Shown here: positions 8,483 to 15,845 of the stretch, piece after piece | How positions within the stretch are numbered: position 1 is the stretch's first letter | Layout: every line of letters starts with the position of its first letter | NCBI RefSeq assembly: GCF_009604375.1 | Contig: NZ_WEGH01000005.1 | Span: forward strand, 496,001 to 560,000 | From: Actinomadura macrotermitis | GTDB lineage: Bacteria > Actinomycetota > Actinomycetes > Streptosporangiales > Streptosporangiaceae | Reading direction: 5' to 3' | DNA: 64,000 nucleotides | The notes under the pieces: generated by a model | What the model was told of the DNA's origin: nothing | Databases searched by the model: none | Seen by the model: only the letters and a program-made list of their open reading frames with translations | Program-made: the position numbers and the translations under genes

Positions 8483-9133
8483 TCATGCCGGGCCGTCGCG
8501 GAGCCAGGCCAGGACCGCCATGACCCTGCGGTGGTCGTCGGCCGAGGGCGGGAGGCCGAGCTTGTCGAAGATCGCCGAGATGTGCTTCTCCACGGTGCCG
8601 GCGCTCAGGTCGAGGGTGCGTCCGATGGCGCTGTTGCGGCGGCCCTCGGCCATCAGCGCCAGCACCTGGCGTTCGCGCGCGGTGAGCCCGCCCAGAGGGT
8701 CGCGGCGGCGCCGGTGGGCGAACAGGGCCGCGACCACTTCGGAGTCGAGGACCGTTTCACCGGCGACGACGCGGGCCAGGGCGTCCGACAGCTCGGTCAG
8801 CTTGGCGACCCGGTCCTTGAGCAGGTAGCCGACCCCGCCGCCGTCGGCGAGCAGGTCCTCGGCGTAGCTCTCCTCGACGTACTGCGACAGCACCAGGATC
8901 GCGGTGCCGGGCAGGTCCTGGCGGATCCGCAGGGCCGCCCGCAGCCCTTCGTCGGTGAAGGTGGGCGGCATCCGCACGTCGACCACCGCGACGTCGGGCC
9001 GGTGCGCGGCCGCGGCCTCGACCAGCGCGGGCCCGTCGCCGACCGCGGCCACCACCTCGGCGCCCGCCTCCTGCAGGAGGCGGACCAGGCCCTCGCGCAG
9101 CAGCAGCGAGTCCTCCGCCAGGACGACGCGCAT
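8483..9133 (-). CDS. NarL/LuxR-type response regulator
   Basis: This is a 216-residue protein with a receiver domain (MRVVLAEDSLLLREGLVRLL; phospho-acceptor Asp in VAVVDVRMPP near residue 52; Lys in YLLKDRV) and a C-terminal LuxR HTH (LTARERQVLALMAEGRRNSA, SAGTVEKHISAIFDKLGL). Its start overlaps the histidine kinase stop by 1 bp (TGATG), so the pair is translationally coupled. The target genes are not evident. The 149 bp beyond its 3' end carry no recognisable gene. Confidence 0.95.
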   Translation of the reverse strand: MRVVLAEDSLLLREGLVRLLQEAGAEVVAAVGDGPALVEAAAAHRPDVAVVDVRMPPTFTDEGLRAALRIRQDLPGTAILVLSQYVEESYAEDLLADGGGVGYLLKDRVAKLTELSDALARVVAGETVLDSEVVAALFAHRRRRDPLGGLTARERQVLALMAEGRRNSAIGRTLDLSAGTVEKHISAIFDKLGLPPSADDHRRVMAVLAWLRDGPA

Positions 9134-10425
9134 CAGTGGCCCGCGAGCGGGACGACAGCGGTCAGCACGGTCGGCCCTCCGGACGGACTGGTGATGTCGA
9201 GCGTCCCTTCGACGGCGGCCAGCCGGTCGGCGAGGCCGACCAGGCCGTGGCCCTTGCCCGGATGGGCGCCGCCGCGGCCGTCGTCGTCGACCCGGACGTG
9301 CAGCGCCGCCTGGCTCGAGGTGACGACGACGGCGCACCGCGTCGCCTGGGCGTGCTTGGCGATGTTGGCCAGGGCCTCGGTCACCACGTAGTAGACGGTG
9401 TTCTCGACGATGGCCGCGTAGCGCCGGCCGGGCAGGTCGACCTCCAGCGACACCGGGACCGGGCAGCGGCCCGCCGCCGCGGACAGCGCCGCCGCGAGCC
9501 CGCGGTCGGCGAGGATCGGCGGGGCGATGCCGCGCGACAGGGCGCGCACCTCCGACAGCGCTTCCCGGCTCTGCTCGATCATGTCCTCGACCAGCGGCCT
9601 GGCGCGCTCGGGGTCGTCGTCCAGGCGCCGCGCGACGGTCTCCAGGTCCATGTTGAGCCGGACGAGCCGCTGCTGCGGCCCGTCGTGCAGGTCACGCTCC
9701 AGCCGGCGCAGGGTGTGCGCCTCGGCGGCGACCGCGCTGCGCCGGCCGGCCGCCAGCTGCGCGGTCCGGGCCTGCAGCGCGGCGGTCTGGTTGGTCAGCA
9801 GCGCCCGCGCCAGCGAGGTCTGGAGGGCGGCGAGCCCGCGGACGACCGGGACGGCGGTGGCGAGCAGCACGACGCCGATCCCCATGTTGAACGCGATGTC
9901 CGCGGCGCGCGAGGAGATGCCGAACGCCAGGTCGAGCACACCGGTCTTGCCGGGGTCGCGCGGGATCGGCCACGACCACAGCGCGTACAGCAGTTCCGCG
10001 ACACCGCCCAGCGTCCAGGTGATCGCGAGGCAGAAGGTCGTCACCCGGACGGGGAACGCCACGACCATGTGGATCAGGTCGCGCCATGACTGGGGTTCGC
10101 GCACCGCGCGCAGCAGCCCGGCGATCCCGGTCTCCTCGGTGTGCCGGTAGTGGTGCGGGGGCAGGGGCCGTCCGGTCGCCCGCTCCACCTGGCCTCGTTC
10201 CAGCCGTGCGAACGCCCGCGCCGCGGCCAGCGTCCCCACGAGCAGGGGGATCCCCAGGCCGATGACCAGGGTCGAGGCGCCCGCGGCGATCCCGGCGATC
10301 GCGACCGCGAAGGCGACGGCGCCGACGGGCGCTCCGGACAGCAGGTACGCCAGCTCGCGGCCGAACCGGCCGGAGGTCTGCGACGGGCGGGTGGTGGGCG
10401 GTGCGGCCACAGATGCTTCGCTCAT
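9133..10425 (-). CDS. NarL-type sensor histidine kinase with PspC-free membrane sensor
   Basis: This is a 430-residue protein. The N-terminal half has about four hydrophobic segments (residues about 28-75 and 120-205) and no recognised extracellular sensor domain. The dimerisation/phospho-acceptor helix is LRRLERDLHDGPQQR near residue 243 (HisKA_3 type, HDGPQQ). The HATPase_c domain follows with N-box TEALANIAKHAQAT near 345 and G-box HGLVGLADRLA. A GGAG site precedes the ATG at 10425. It forms an operon with the response regulator. The DUF4118/PspC-type modules seen in other kinases are not visible. Confidence 0.93.
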   Translation of the reverse strand: MSEASVAAPPTTRPSQTSGRFGRELAYLLSGAPVGAVAFAVAIAGIAAGASTLVIGLGIPLLVGTLAAARAFARLERGQVERATGRPLPPHHYRHTEETGIAGLLRAVREPQSWRDLIHMVVAFPVRVTTFCLAITWTLGGVAELLYALWSWPIPRDPGKTGVLDLAFGISSRAADIAFNMGIGVVLLATAVPVVRGLAALQTSLARALLTNQTAALQARTAQLAAGRRSAVAAEAHTLRRLERDLHDGPQQRLVRLNMDLETVARRLDDDPERARPLVEDMIEQSREALSEVRALSRGIAPPILADRGLAAALSAAAGRCPVPVSLEVDLPGRRYAAIVENTVYYVVTEALANIAKHAQATRCAVVVTSSQAALHVRVDDDGRGGAHPGKGHGLVGLADRLAAVEGTLDITSPSGGPTVLTAVVPLAGH

Positions 10426-10523
10426 GTCTCCAACTTCCCGCCCCCGGCCTCCGCTGCCCACGGTGCCCGCCCTGTGATCATGGTAGGGCAAACCCCCAGA
10501 AGCTCGACGAACCAGAGCGGTCG

Positions 10524-10919
10524 CTACGACTGCGGCGCGGCGCCGGCGGGCACAGGGCTGAGGCGCGGGAACCGGCGCGCGAGAGGCGCGACCGCGGCGC
10601 CGAGGGCGAAGCCGTACACCGCCACCAGTCCGTGCCCGTTGTCCTGGGCGATCCACAGGGCCAGGCCGAAGACCGGCACGCTGAGCGCGAGGAGGCGGTC
10701 GGCGCGGCCGGAGGCGAACCACAGGAGGCCGGCCGCCAGCGTGGAGCCCAGGAAGTACGTCGCTCCCGAGCTTCCGGCGAGGTTGCGGGGGTCGGTGCTG
10801 CGGCCGGCCTGCCCGAAGAGCGCGTCGATGTGCTGCGGGAGGAGGAGGCCCGCGAGGAACAGGGCCAGAAGGCACCGGCCGCCCGCCCGGGTGCGGATCA
10901 GGGGCTGATCGCAGGTCAT
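10524..10919 (-). CDS. Small membrane protein of unknown function
   Basis: This is a 131-residue protein with about four hydrophobic stretches (for example LLALFLAGLLLPQHIDALFG and GATYFLGSTLAAGLLWFA). It starts 7 bp after the stop of the TetR gene and is probably co-transcribed with it. I do not recognise a family. An in-frame upstream ATG at 10964 would lie inside the TetR gene, so I prefer 10919. The function is unknown; co-transcription with a TetR regulator is the only clue. Confidence 0.65.
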   Translation of the reverse strand: MTCDQPLIRTRAGGRCLLALFLAGLLLPQHIDALFGQAGRSTDPRNLAGSSGATYFLGSTLAAGLLWFASGRADRLLALSVPVFGLALWIAQDNGHGLVAVYGFALGAAVAPLARRFPRLSPVPAGAAPQS

Positions 10920-10926
10920 GGGCCGG

Positions 10927-11484
10927 TCACACCTCGGGCTCCCGGGACAGGGCGCGGGTGGCACCGGCGATGACGTGGCGCAGCTCGTCCAGGTCGTGCC
11001 CGGGACCGAGGATCATGCGTCGCAGCTGCGGCATGGCCAGGCTCCAGCCGACCATCCCCAGGACCAGGAACAGCCGGTTCCTGGCGGCGTCGTCCTCGCC
11101 TCCGGCGGCGCGGATCTTGTCCTGGTAGTGCTGGGTGCGGGCCTGTTCGGCCGGTACGGGCCGGTCGCCGAGCTCCAGGGCCTCCCACAGCAGCAGCCGG
11201 AGCGCCTCGGGGTGGGCGCGGTGGTAGTCGAACAGCCGCTCGGCGTAGGCGGGCAGGTCCTCCTCGCCGGGGGGAACGGCCTCGGCCAGCTCGGCCATCA
11301 GATGCTCCAGCACGGCGGCGAACAGGGCGTTCTTGTCGCCGAAGTAGTCGTAGATGGCGCGCTTGTTGGCCTTGGCCTGGGCGGCGACGCGGTCCACGCG
11401 CGCCCCGGCCACGCCGTGCGCGGCGAACTCGGCGGTCGCCGCCGCCAGGATGCGTTCCTTGGTCGCCGTGGAGTCGTATGCCAT
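10927..11484 (-). CDS. TetR family transcriptional regulator
   Basis: This is a 185-residue TetR protein with an N-terminal HTH (TATKERILAAATAEFAAHGV, VDRVAAQAKANKRAIYDYFG) and a helical ligand-binding domain. The ATG at 11484 gives the standard spacing before the HTH, while a longer in-frame start at 11529 would overlap the operator. It is divergent from an MFS transporter, with two ACGAAC/GTTCGT-type operators between them. It probably represses the transporter and itself, with relief by an exported compound. Confidence 0.93.
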   Translation of the reverse strand: MAYDSTATKERILAAATAEFAAHGVAGARVDRVAAQAKANKRAIYDYFGDKNALFAAVLEHLMAELAEAVPPGEEDLPAYAERLFDYHRAHPEALRLLLWEALELGDRPVPAEQARTQHYQDKIRAAGGEDDAARNRLFLVLGMVGWSLAMPQLRRMILGPGHDLDELRHVIAGATRALSREPEV

Positions 11485-11495
11485 GCCACCAGGGT

Positions 11496-11559
11496 AACGA
11501 ACTGGTTCGTTTGACCTCCTCCACCGCATCGCCTACATTCCGAACCAACTAGTTCGTTC
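11496..11559. promoter_or_regulatory. TetR operators and promoter of the MFS gene
   Basis: Operator 1 is AACGAAC-TG-GTTCGTT (11496-11511). Operator 2 is GAAC-C-AACTAGTT-C-GTTC (11542-11559). Between them is a near-consensus promoter reading toward the MFS gene: TTGACC (11511-11516), 17 bp, TACATT (11534-11539). Operator 1 touches the -35 and operator 2 covers the expected transcription start, so both are placed for steric repression by the adjacent TetR protein. Confidence 0.82.
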
Positions 11560-11576
11560 GAATGAAGGAGGGCTCG

Positions 11577-12818
11577 GTGTCCATCACCGGCTCGTTGCGG
11601 GCCTCCCCGGCGGAAGCCCCGCGACTCCAGGCACGCACCCCCGCGACGCGTCCGCTGTTGTTCGTGGTGATGGCGGTGTGCTGCGGCGCCACCGTCGCCA
11701 ACGTCTACCTGGCCCAGCCGCTGCTGGAACTGTTCGCCCGCGACCTGGGGGTGTCGGCGGCGGCCGCCGGGATCGTGGTGACCTGCGCCCAATTCGGCTA
11801 CGCCGCCGGGATCTCGCTGCTGGTGCCGCTCGGGGACGTGCGGCGCCGCCGGCCGCTGCTGGCCGCCCTGCTGGCCGCGACCGTCGCGGCGCTGCTGCTG
11901 GCGTCCGCCGCCCCCGGCCTGTCAGCGCTGGCCGCGGCCGCCGCCCTGATCGGCGCGGTGACGGTGATCCCGCAGGTGCTGGTGCCGCTGGCCGCCGAAC
12001 TCGCCCCGCCGACGCGGCGCGCGGCGGTGGTGGCCAACGTCCAGATCGGGTTGATGACCGGCATCATCGGCTCCCGGGTCGTCGGCGGGGTCGTCGGGCA
12101 GGCGCTGGGCTGGCGCGCGGTCTACCTGCTGGCCGCCGCGCTGACCGCCCTGGCGGGCCTGGCCACGGTGTGGCTGCTGCCGCGCGAGGCCGCCCGCGCC
12201 GACCGGATCGGCTACGGGCGGTTGCTGGCCTCCCTGCCGGGGCTGCTGCGCCACCACCCGGCGCTGCGCCAGTCCTGCCTGCTGCACGGCGCGCTGTTCG
12301 GGGCCTACAACGCCACCTGGACCACGCTGGTGCTGGCCCTGACCCACGCTCCGTACCACTTCAGCAGCGCCCAGGCCGGCCTCTTCGGGCTGCTGGGACT
12401 GGCCGGGGCTGCGGCCGCTCCCTGGGCGGGCCGCGTCATCGACCGCCACGGCCCGTCGCCGATCCTGACCGCCGCCGCCGCGCTGACGCTCGGATCGGCC
12501 GGGGCCTACGCGCTGGGCCGGACCTCGCTCCCCTCGATGATCGTCGCGATCGTGCTGGTGAACGTCGCGGTGCAGTGGAGCCAGATCGCCAACCAGGCCC
12601 GCGTGTTCGCCCATCTGCCCGAGGCCCGCAGCCGCGCCAACACCGTCTACATGGTCGCCGCCTTCCTCGGCGGGGCGGTGTGCGCCGTGGCGGCGGCCGC
12701 CTGCTACGGCGCCTACGGCTGGTCCGGGGTGTGCGCGCTCCAGGCGCTGCTGGCCGGGACCGCACTGCTGGTCCTGCCCGCCATCCGCCGCCACGACCAG
12801 CGCCACCGACCGGCCTGA
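11577..12818 (+). CDS. MFS transporter, TetR-controlled
   Basis: This is a 413-residue protein with about 12 hydrophobic helices. It carries an MFS signature in the first half (YAAGISLLVPLGDVRRRRPL, the loop 2-3 motif) and resembles the arabinose-efflux/multidrug subfamily. The GTG at 11577 follows AAGGAGGG (11565-11572) at ideal spacing; an in-frame ATG at 11562 overlaps that site, so I reject it. The divergent TetR regulator and its operators point to inducible efflux. The substrate is unknown. A SnoaL-like gene lies 41 bp downstream and may be co-transcribed. Confidence 0.92.
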   Translation: MSITGSLRASPAEAPRLQARTPATRPLLFVVMAVCCGATVANVYLAQPLLELFARDLGVSAAAAGIVVTCAQFGYAAGISLLVPLGDVRRRRPLLAALLAATVAALLLASAAPGLSALAAAAALIGAVTVIPQVLVPLAAELAPPTRRAAVVANVQIGLMTGIIGSRVVGGVVGQALGWRAVYLLAAALTALAGLATVWLLPREAARADRIGYGRLLASLPGLLRHHPALRQSCLLHGALFGAYNATWTTLVLALTHAPYHFSSAQAGLFGLLGLAGAAAAPWAGRVIDRHGPSPILTAAAALTLGSAGAYALGRTSLPSMIVAIVLVNVAVQWSQIANQARVFAHLPEARSRANTVYMVAAFLGGAVCAVAAAACYGAYGWSGVCALQALLAGTALLVLPAIRRHDQRHRPA

Positions 12819-12859
12819 CCTCGCCCTCATTGCACACGAAGACAAAGACAGGAGCCGTC

Positions 12860-13249
12860 ATGACCTTCCCCGCGATGCCCGCCTCGGTGATGCAGTTCTT
12901 CACCGCCTCCCAGTCCGGCGACGTCGACGCCTGGGCCGACGCCTTCGCCGCCGACGGCGTCTTCCACGACCCGGTCGGCCGGCCGCCCATCGTCGGCCGC
13001 GCCGCCATCCGCGCCTTCATCGCCTCGGTGGTGCCCGGCTTCCAGCCCTTCCTGGGCCTGACCCCGCACGAGGCGCACACGGTCGGCGACCAGGTCGCCG
13101 TCGCCTGGCGCGGCGCGGCCGTCAGCAAGGACGGCGAGCCGGTCAACTGGTCGGGCATCAACGTCTACGAACTCGACGACGCCGGCCTGATCAAGGAAGC
13201 CAGGGCCTACTTCAACAGCGCCATCTTCCAGGCCCAGCTCACCCGCTGA
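12860..13249 (+). CDS. SnoaL-like / NTF2-fold protein
   Basis: This is a 129-residue alpha+beta-barrel protein with the SnoaL-like pattern: an N-terminal helix (VMQFFTASQSGDVDAWADAF), AADGVFHDPVG, GRAAIRAFI, and a C-terminal strand pair. AGGAG (12850-12854) precedes the ATG. Members act as small cyclases, isomerases or ligand binders, and the substrate cannot be read from sequence. Its position behind the MFS gene suggests it belongs to the same detoxification unit. A long hairpin terminator follows at 13268-13312. Confidence 0.85.
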   Translation: MTFPAMPASVMQFFTASQSGDVDAWADAFAADGVFHDPVGRPPIVGRAAIRAFIASVVPGFQPFLGLTPHEAHTVGDQVAVAWRGAAVSKDGEPVNWSGINVYELDDAGLIKEARAYFNSAIFQAQLTR

Positions 13250-13267
13250 CCGGAAACGACCATCCTC

Positions 13268-13312
13268 GGCGGCGCGGGCCGAGGCCCCTTTCGGGCCCTG
13301 GCCCGCGCCGCC
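13268..13312 (+). terminator. Strong GC-rich hairpin terminator
   Basis: A perfect 13-bp stem, GGCGGCGCGGGCC (13268-13280) with its complement at 13300-13312, encloses a 19-nt loop. The loop has its own inner GGCCC/GGGCC pairing. There is no T-tract, as is common in high-GC actinomycetes. It ends the MFS/SnoaL unit. Confidence 0.8.
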
Positions 13313-13351
13313 TCGTCTCCGCCTCAGGCCGGCGAGCCGGTCGCCACGAAC

Positions 13352-13386
13352 ATTCCTTGACACGAATATTCGTTTTGAGGAATACT
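13352..13386 (+). promoter_or_regulatory. Nested dyad operator inside the ArsR gene promoter
   Basis: TTGACA (13357-13362) and AATACT (13381-13386) form -35 and -10 boxes 18 bp apart. Between them is the perfect 12-bp palindrome ACGAATATTCGT (13362-13373). A second pair of arms, ATTCC (13352-13356) and GGAAT (13379-13383), shares exactly the same centre (13367.5), giving a 32-bp nested dyad. The gene starts at 13394, 7 nt after the -10. This strongly suggests autorepression by the ArsR-domain protein. Confidence 0.82.
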
Positions 13387-13393
13387 ACTTCTC

Positions 13394-14221
13394 ATGGACG
13401 CACTCCTCACCGCACTGGCCGATCCGGCCCGCTGGCGGCTCGTGGGCCTGCTGGCCGAACGCCCCCGTTCGGTCGGCGTCCTCGCCCAGCTGGCCGGGGC
13501 GCGCCAGCCGCAGACGACCAAGCACCTGCAGACCCTTGAGCGGGCCGGCGTCGTCACCTCCCAGCGCTCCGGCCAGCGCCGCGTCTACGCGCTCCGGTCC
13601 GCTCCGCTGCGGGACCTGGCGGCCGAGCTCGGCCGGCTCGCCGACACCGCGGACCAGACCGGCGAGACCTACGACCGCTACGGGCTCGGCCTCCAGGCCG
13701 AGCGGCTCGCGGCGGCGGAGCCGGGGTGGGCCGACGGCCGCTCGTTCCGGTTCCGGCGCTCGCTGGCGGGGCGGCCCGAGCTGGTGTGGCGGCATCTGAC
13801 CGAGGCCGCCCTGCTCGCCCGCTGGTGGACGCCCGACGACCTGCGCGTCTCCGAGCTGGTCTTCGAGGCGCGGCCGGGCGGGCGGATCGTCCAGGAGTAC
13901 CGCGACGCCGAGGACACCGACGGGTCCGACCCGGTCGCCGGGCGCGCGGAGGGTGTCGTCGAGGAGGCGCGTCCCGGCGAACGCCTCGCCTACCGGCTCT
14001 CCCCGCTGCTCCCCGGCGGCGGCCTCGCCTTCACCGCCCACGTCGACCTCGGTCTCCGGCCCGCCGGCGCCGGCACCGAACTGGACGTCCACTGGCGGAT
14101 CGCCGACAGCACCGTCGACTCCGCCGACTTCATCGCAGGCATCGAGATCGGCTTCGGCCAGAGCCTCGACAAGCTCGCCGCGGCCCTCGTCGCGGACACC
14201 GACCCAAGGAGCGCGAAATGA
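13394..14221 (+). CDS. ArsR-type winged helix fused to SRPBCC/AHSA1 domain
   Basis: This is a 275-residue two-domain protein. Residues 1-about 90 are an ArsR winged helix (MDALLTALADPARWRLVGLL, QPQTTKHLQTLERAGVV) without a visible Cys metal site. Residues about 115-265 are an AHSA1/SRPBCC domain (RSLAGRPELVWRHLTEAALL, ARWWTPDDL). Such fusions probably sense a hydrophobic ligand in the SRPBCC cavity. It is probably leaderless. Its stop overlaps the start of the DHFR-like gene by 4 bp (ATGA), forming a tight operon. The operator in its promoter implies autoregulation. Confidence 0.92.
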   Translation: MDALLTALADPARWRLVGLLAERPRSVGVLAQLAGARQPQTTKHLQTLERAGVVTSQRSGQRRVYALRSAPLRDLAAELGRLADTADQTGETYDRYGLGLQAERLAAAEPGWADGRSFRFRRSLAGRPELVWRHLTEAALLARWWTPDDLRVSELVFEARPGGRIVQEYRDAEDTDGSDPVAGRAEGVVEEARPGERLAYRLSPLLPGGGLAFTAHVDLGLRPAGAGTELDVHWRIADSTVDSADFIAGIEIGFGQSLDKLAAALVADTDPRSAK

Positions 14222-14808
14222 CCGACCGCACAGTGACCGCGAACATCAGCATCACCCTCGACGGCCGCTACAACGGCCCCGGCGGGCCCGGCGACCTGTC
14301 GGCGATCGTCCCCTACATGACCACCGAGGTCGCGCGGGGCCACCTCACCCGCATCTGGGAGGGCGCGACGACGGCGGTGCTCGGCCGGGGCAGCGCCGAG
14401 GGGTTCCTCGGCTACTGGCCCTCGGTCGCCGCGGACGAGAACGCCGACCCGCGCGACCGCGGATACGCCAAGTGGCTGGTCGACACCGAGAAGGTGGTCT
14501 TCTCGACCACCCTGGCCGAAGCGCCGTGGGACCGCGCCCGCGTGGTGAACGCCCCCGTCGCGGACGTCCTCACCGAACTGAAGGCCGCCGGCGAGGGCGA
14601 CATCCTCATCAACACCTGCCCGAGCATCATCAAGCAGGCCCTCGCGGCCGGCCTGGTCGACCGGCTGTACCTCATGGTCACCCCGCGGATCGCCGGGGAC
14701 GGGCAGCGGCTGTTCGAGGACGGCCTGCCGGGCTCGCAGTGGACGCTCACCCACCAGGAGACCGGCGAGCAGGGCGAGATGGCCCTGGTCTACGACCGGA
14801 TCAGCTGA
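14218..14808 (+). CDS. Dihydrofolate reductase family / RibD C-terminal-like protein
   Basis: This is a 196-residue protein with the RibD-C/DHFR fold: strand TVTANISITLDGRYNGPGG, GATTAVLGRGSAEGFL, then the late segment ILINTCPSIIKQALAAGLVD followed by a P-G-rich turn (ITPRIAGDGQRLF in consensus form). It is an NADPH-dependent reductase by family, but these small stand-alone members rarely reduce folate. It is coupled by a 4-bp overlap to the ArsR-SRPBCC gene, so it is the probable target of that regulator. A hairpin terminator follows. Confidence 0.88.
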   Translation: MTDRTVTANISITLDGRYNGPGGPGDLSAIVPYMTTEVARGHLTRIWEGATTAVLGRGSAEGFLGYWPSVAADENADPRDRGYAKWLVDTEKVVFSTTLAEAPWDRARVVNAPVADVLTELKAAGEGDILINTCPSIIKQALAAGLVDRLYLMVTPRIAGDGQRLFEDGLPGSQWTLTHQETGEQGEMALVYDRIS

Positions 14809-14811
14809 CCC

Positions 14812-14850
14812 GGTTCCGGGCGCGGGCACTCCGCGCCTGCGCCCGGAACC
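14812..14850 (+). terminator. Hairpin terminator after DHFR-like gene
   Basis: A perfect 12-bp stem, GGTTCCGGGCGC (14812-14823) with its complement at 14839-14850, has a 15-nt loop and lies 3 bp after the stop codon. There is no T-tract. Confidence 0.75.
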
Positions 14851-14902
14851 CGAGCAGTGGTGTGCCCTACGCTGACGGCATCCCTCCAGAACGGATCACC
14901 CG

Positions 14903-15643
14903 GTGCCTGCCGAACTACGCGGACTGACCGTCCATATCGACACGGGCCGGTGGAGCGGGACGGTCCTGGACTCCATCGACCTCGTCGTGCCGGACGGGAA
15001 GGTCACCGCGCTGCTCGGCGAGTCCGGATGCGGCAAGTCCATGGCCGCCGCGGCGCTCACCGGCTCGCTCCCCGCCTCCGCCCGCAGCACGGGGCAGGTG
15101 CGCATCGACGGCGAGCCGGTGCGCGGGCGGCGCCAGTGGCAGCGCCTTCGCGGCGGCACCGTCGGGCTGCTGCCCCAGGAGGGGGTCACGGCCTTCCGCG
15201 CGGAGGAGACCGTGGGTGCGCAGTTGCGCGCACTGGAAGAGCGGTACCGGTGCTGGAGCGTCGATGACGCTTGCGCGGCCGCCCGGTATCCGGCCGAGTC
15301 GGTCGATCTCTACCCGGACCAGCATTCGGGCGGCCAGATCCAGCGCGCCGCGCTCGCCGCCGCACTGCTGCCCCGGCCCCGCGTCCTGGTCGCGGACGAA
15401 CCGACGGCCTCCCTGGACACCGAGACCGCCTACGGCGTGTGGGCCGCCCTCCGCCGGTACGCCGGCGCCGGAGCCGCGGTCCTGGTGATCACCCACGACG
15501 TGCCGATGCTCACCGCGGCGAAGATCGCCGACCAGGTCGCGCTCATGCGCGCCGGAAAGATCGTCGCCACCGGCGGCCTCGCCGCCCTGGCCGCACTCGA
15601 CGACCCGTACGTGCGCGGCTTCTTCCAGCCGAGCGGCCACTGA
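14903..15643 (+). CDS. Orphan ABC transporter ATPase (Opp/Dpp/Nik-like)
   Basis: This is a 246-residue nucleotide-binding protein with Walker A GESGCGKS (about residue 38), Q-loop LLPQE, signature HSGGQIQRAALA, Walker B VLVADEPTASLD and H-loop VLVITHDV. It is closest in style to peptide/nickel importers of the NikD/DppD type, but lacks the C-terminal oligopeptide extension (it ends at SGH). The start is GTG at 14903. No permease or binding protein is adjacent, so it either serves transmembrane partners elsewhere or is a relic of a lost operon. Confidence 0.87.
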   Translation: MPAELRGLTVHIDTGRWSGTVLDSIDLVVPDGKVTALLGESGCGKSMAAAALTGSLPASARSTGQVRIDGEPVRGRRQWQRLRGGTVGLLPQEGVTAFRAEETVGAQLRALEERYRCWSVDDACAAARYPAESVDLYPDQHSGGQIQRAALAAALLPRPRVLVADEPTASLDTETAYGVWAALRRYAGAGAAVLVITHDVPMLTAAKIADQVALMRAGKIVATGGLAALAALDDPYVRGFFQPSGH

Positions 15644-15756
15644 CCGCAAGGCTGGAAAAGCGGTTCCGCTCGCACCGTCTCCGGCGCGCCTTCGAGTTCG
15701 CGGGGCGAGGACGTCACCCTGGTGACCGCCGGTTCCCCAGGCCCCGCGCCCATGTC

Positions 15757-15829
15757 CGGCTGTACGCGCACTTCCCCGCTTCCTGGAGCCGCCTCGTCAG
15801 GCACGGATCGCGTGATGCGCGTACAGCCG
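15757..15829. repeat. Perfect 14-bp inverted repeat with 45-nt spacer
   Basis: CGGCTGTACGCGCA (15757-15770) and its exact complement (15816-15829) flank 45 bp. The repeat lies between two convergent genes, 17 bp before the stop codon of the secreted protein gene. It could be a bidirectional terminator with an unusually long loop, a pair of protein sites, or the ends of a vanished small element. No target duplication is seen. Confidence 0.6.
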
Positions 15830-15845
15830 TCATCCGACTATGGGG

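Noticed and set aside
15757..15829. Insertion sequence ends
   Set aside because: Only 45 bp lie between the repeats and no transposase or target duplication is seen.
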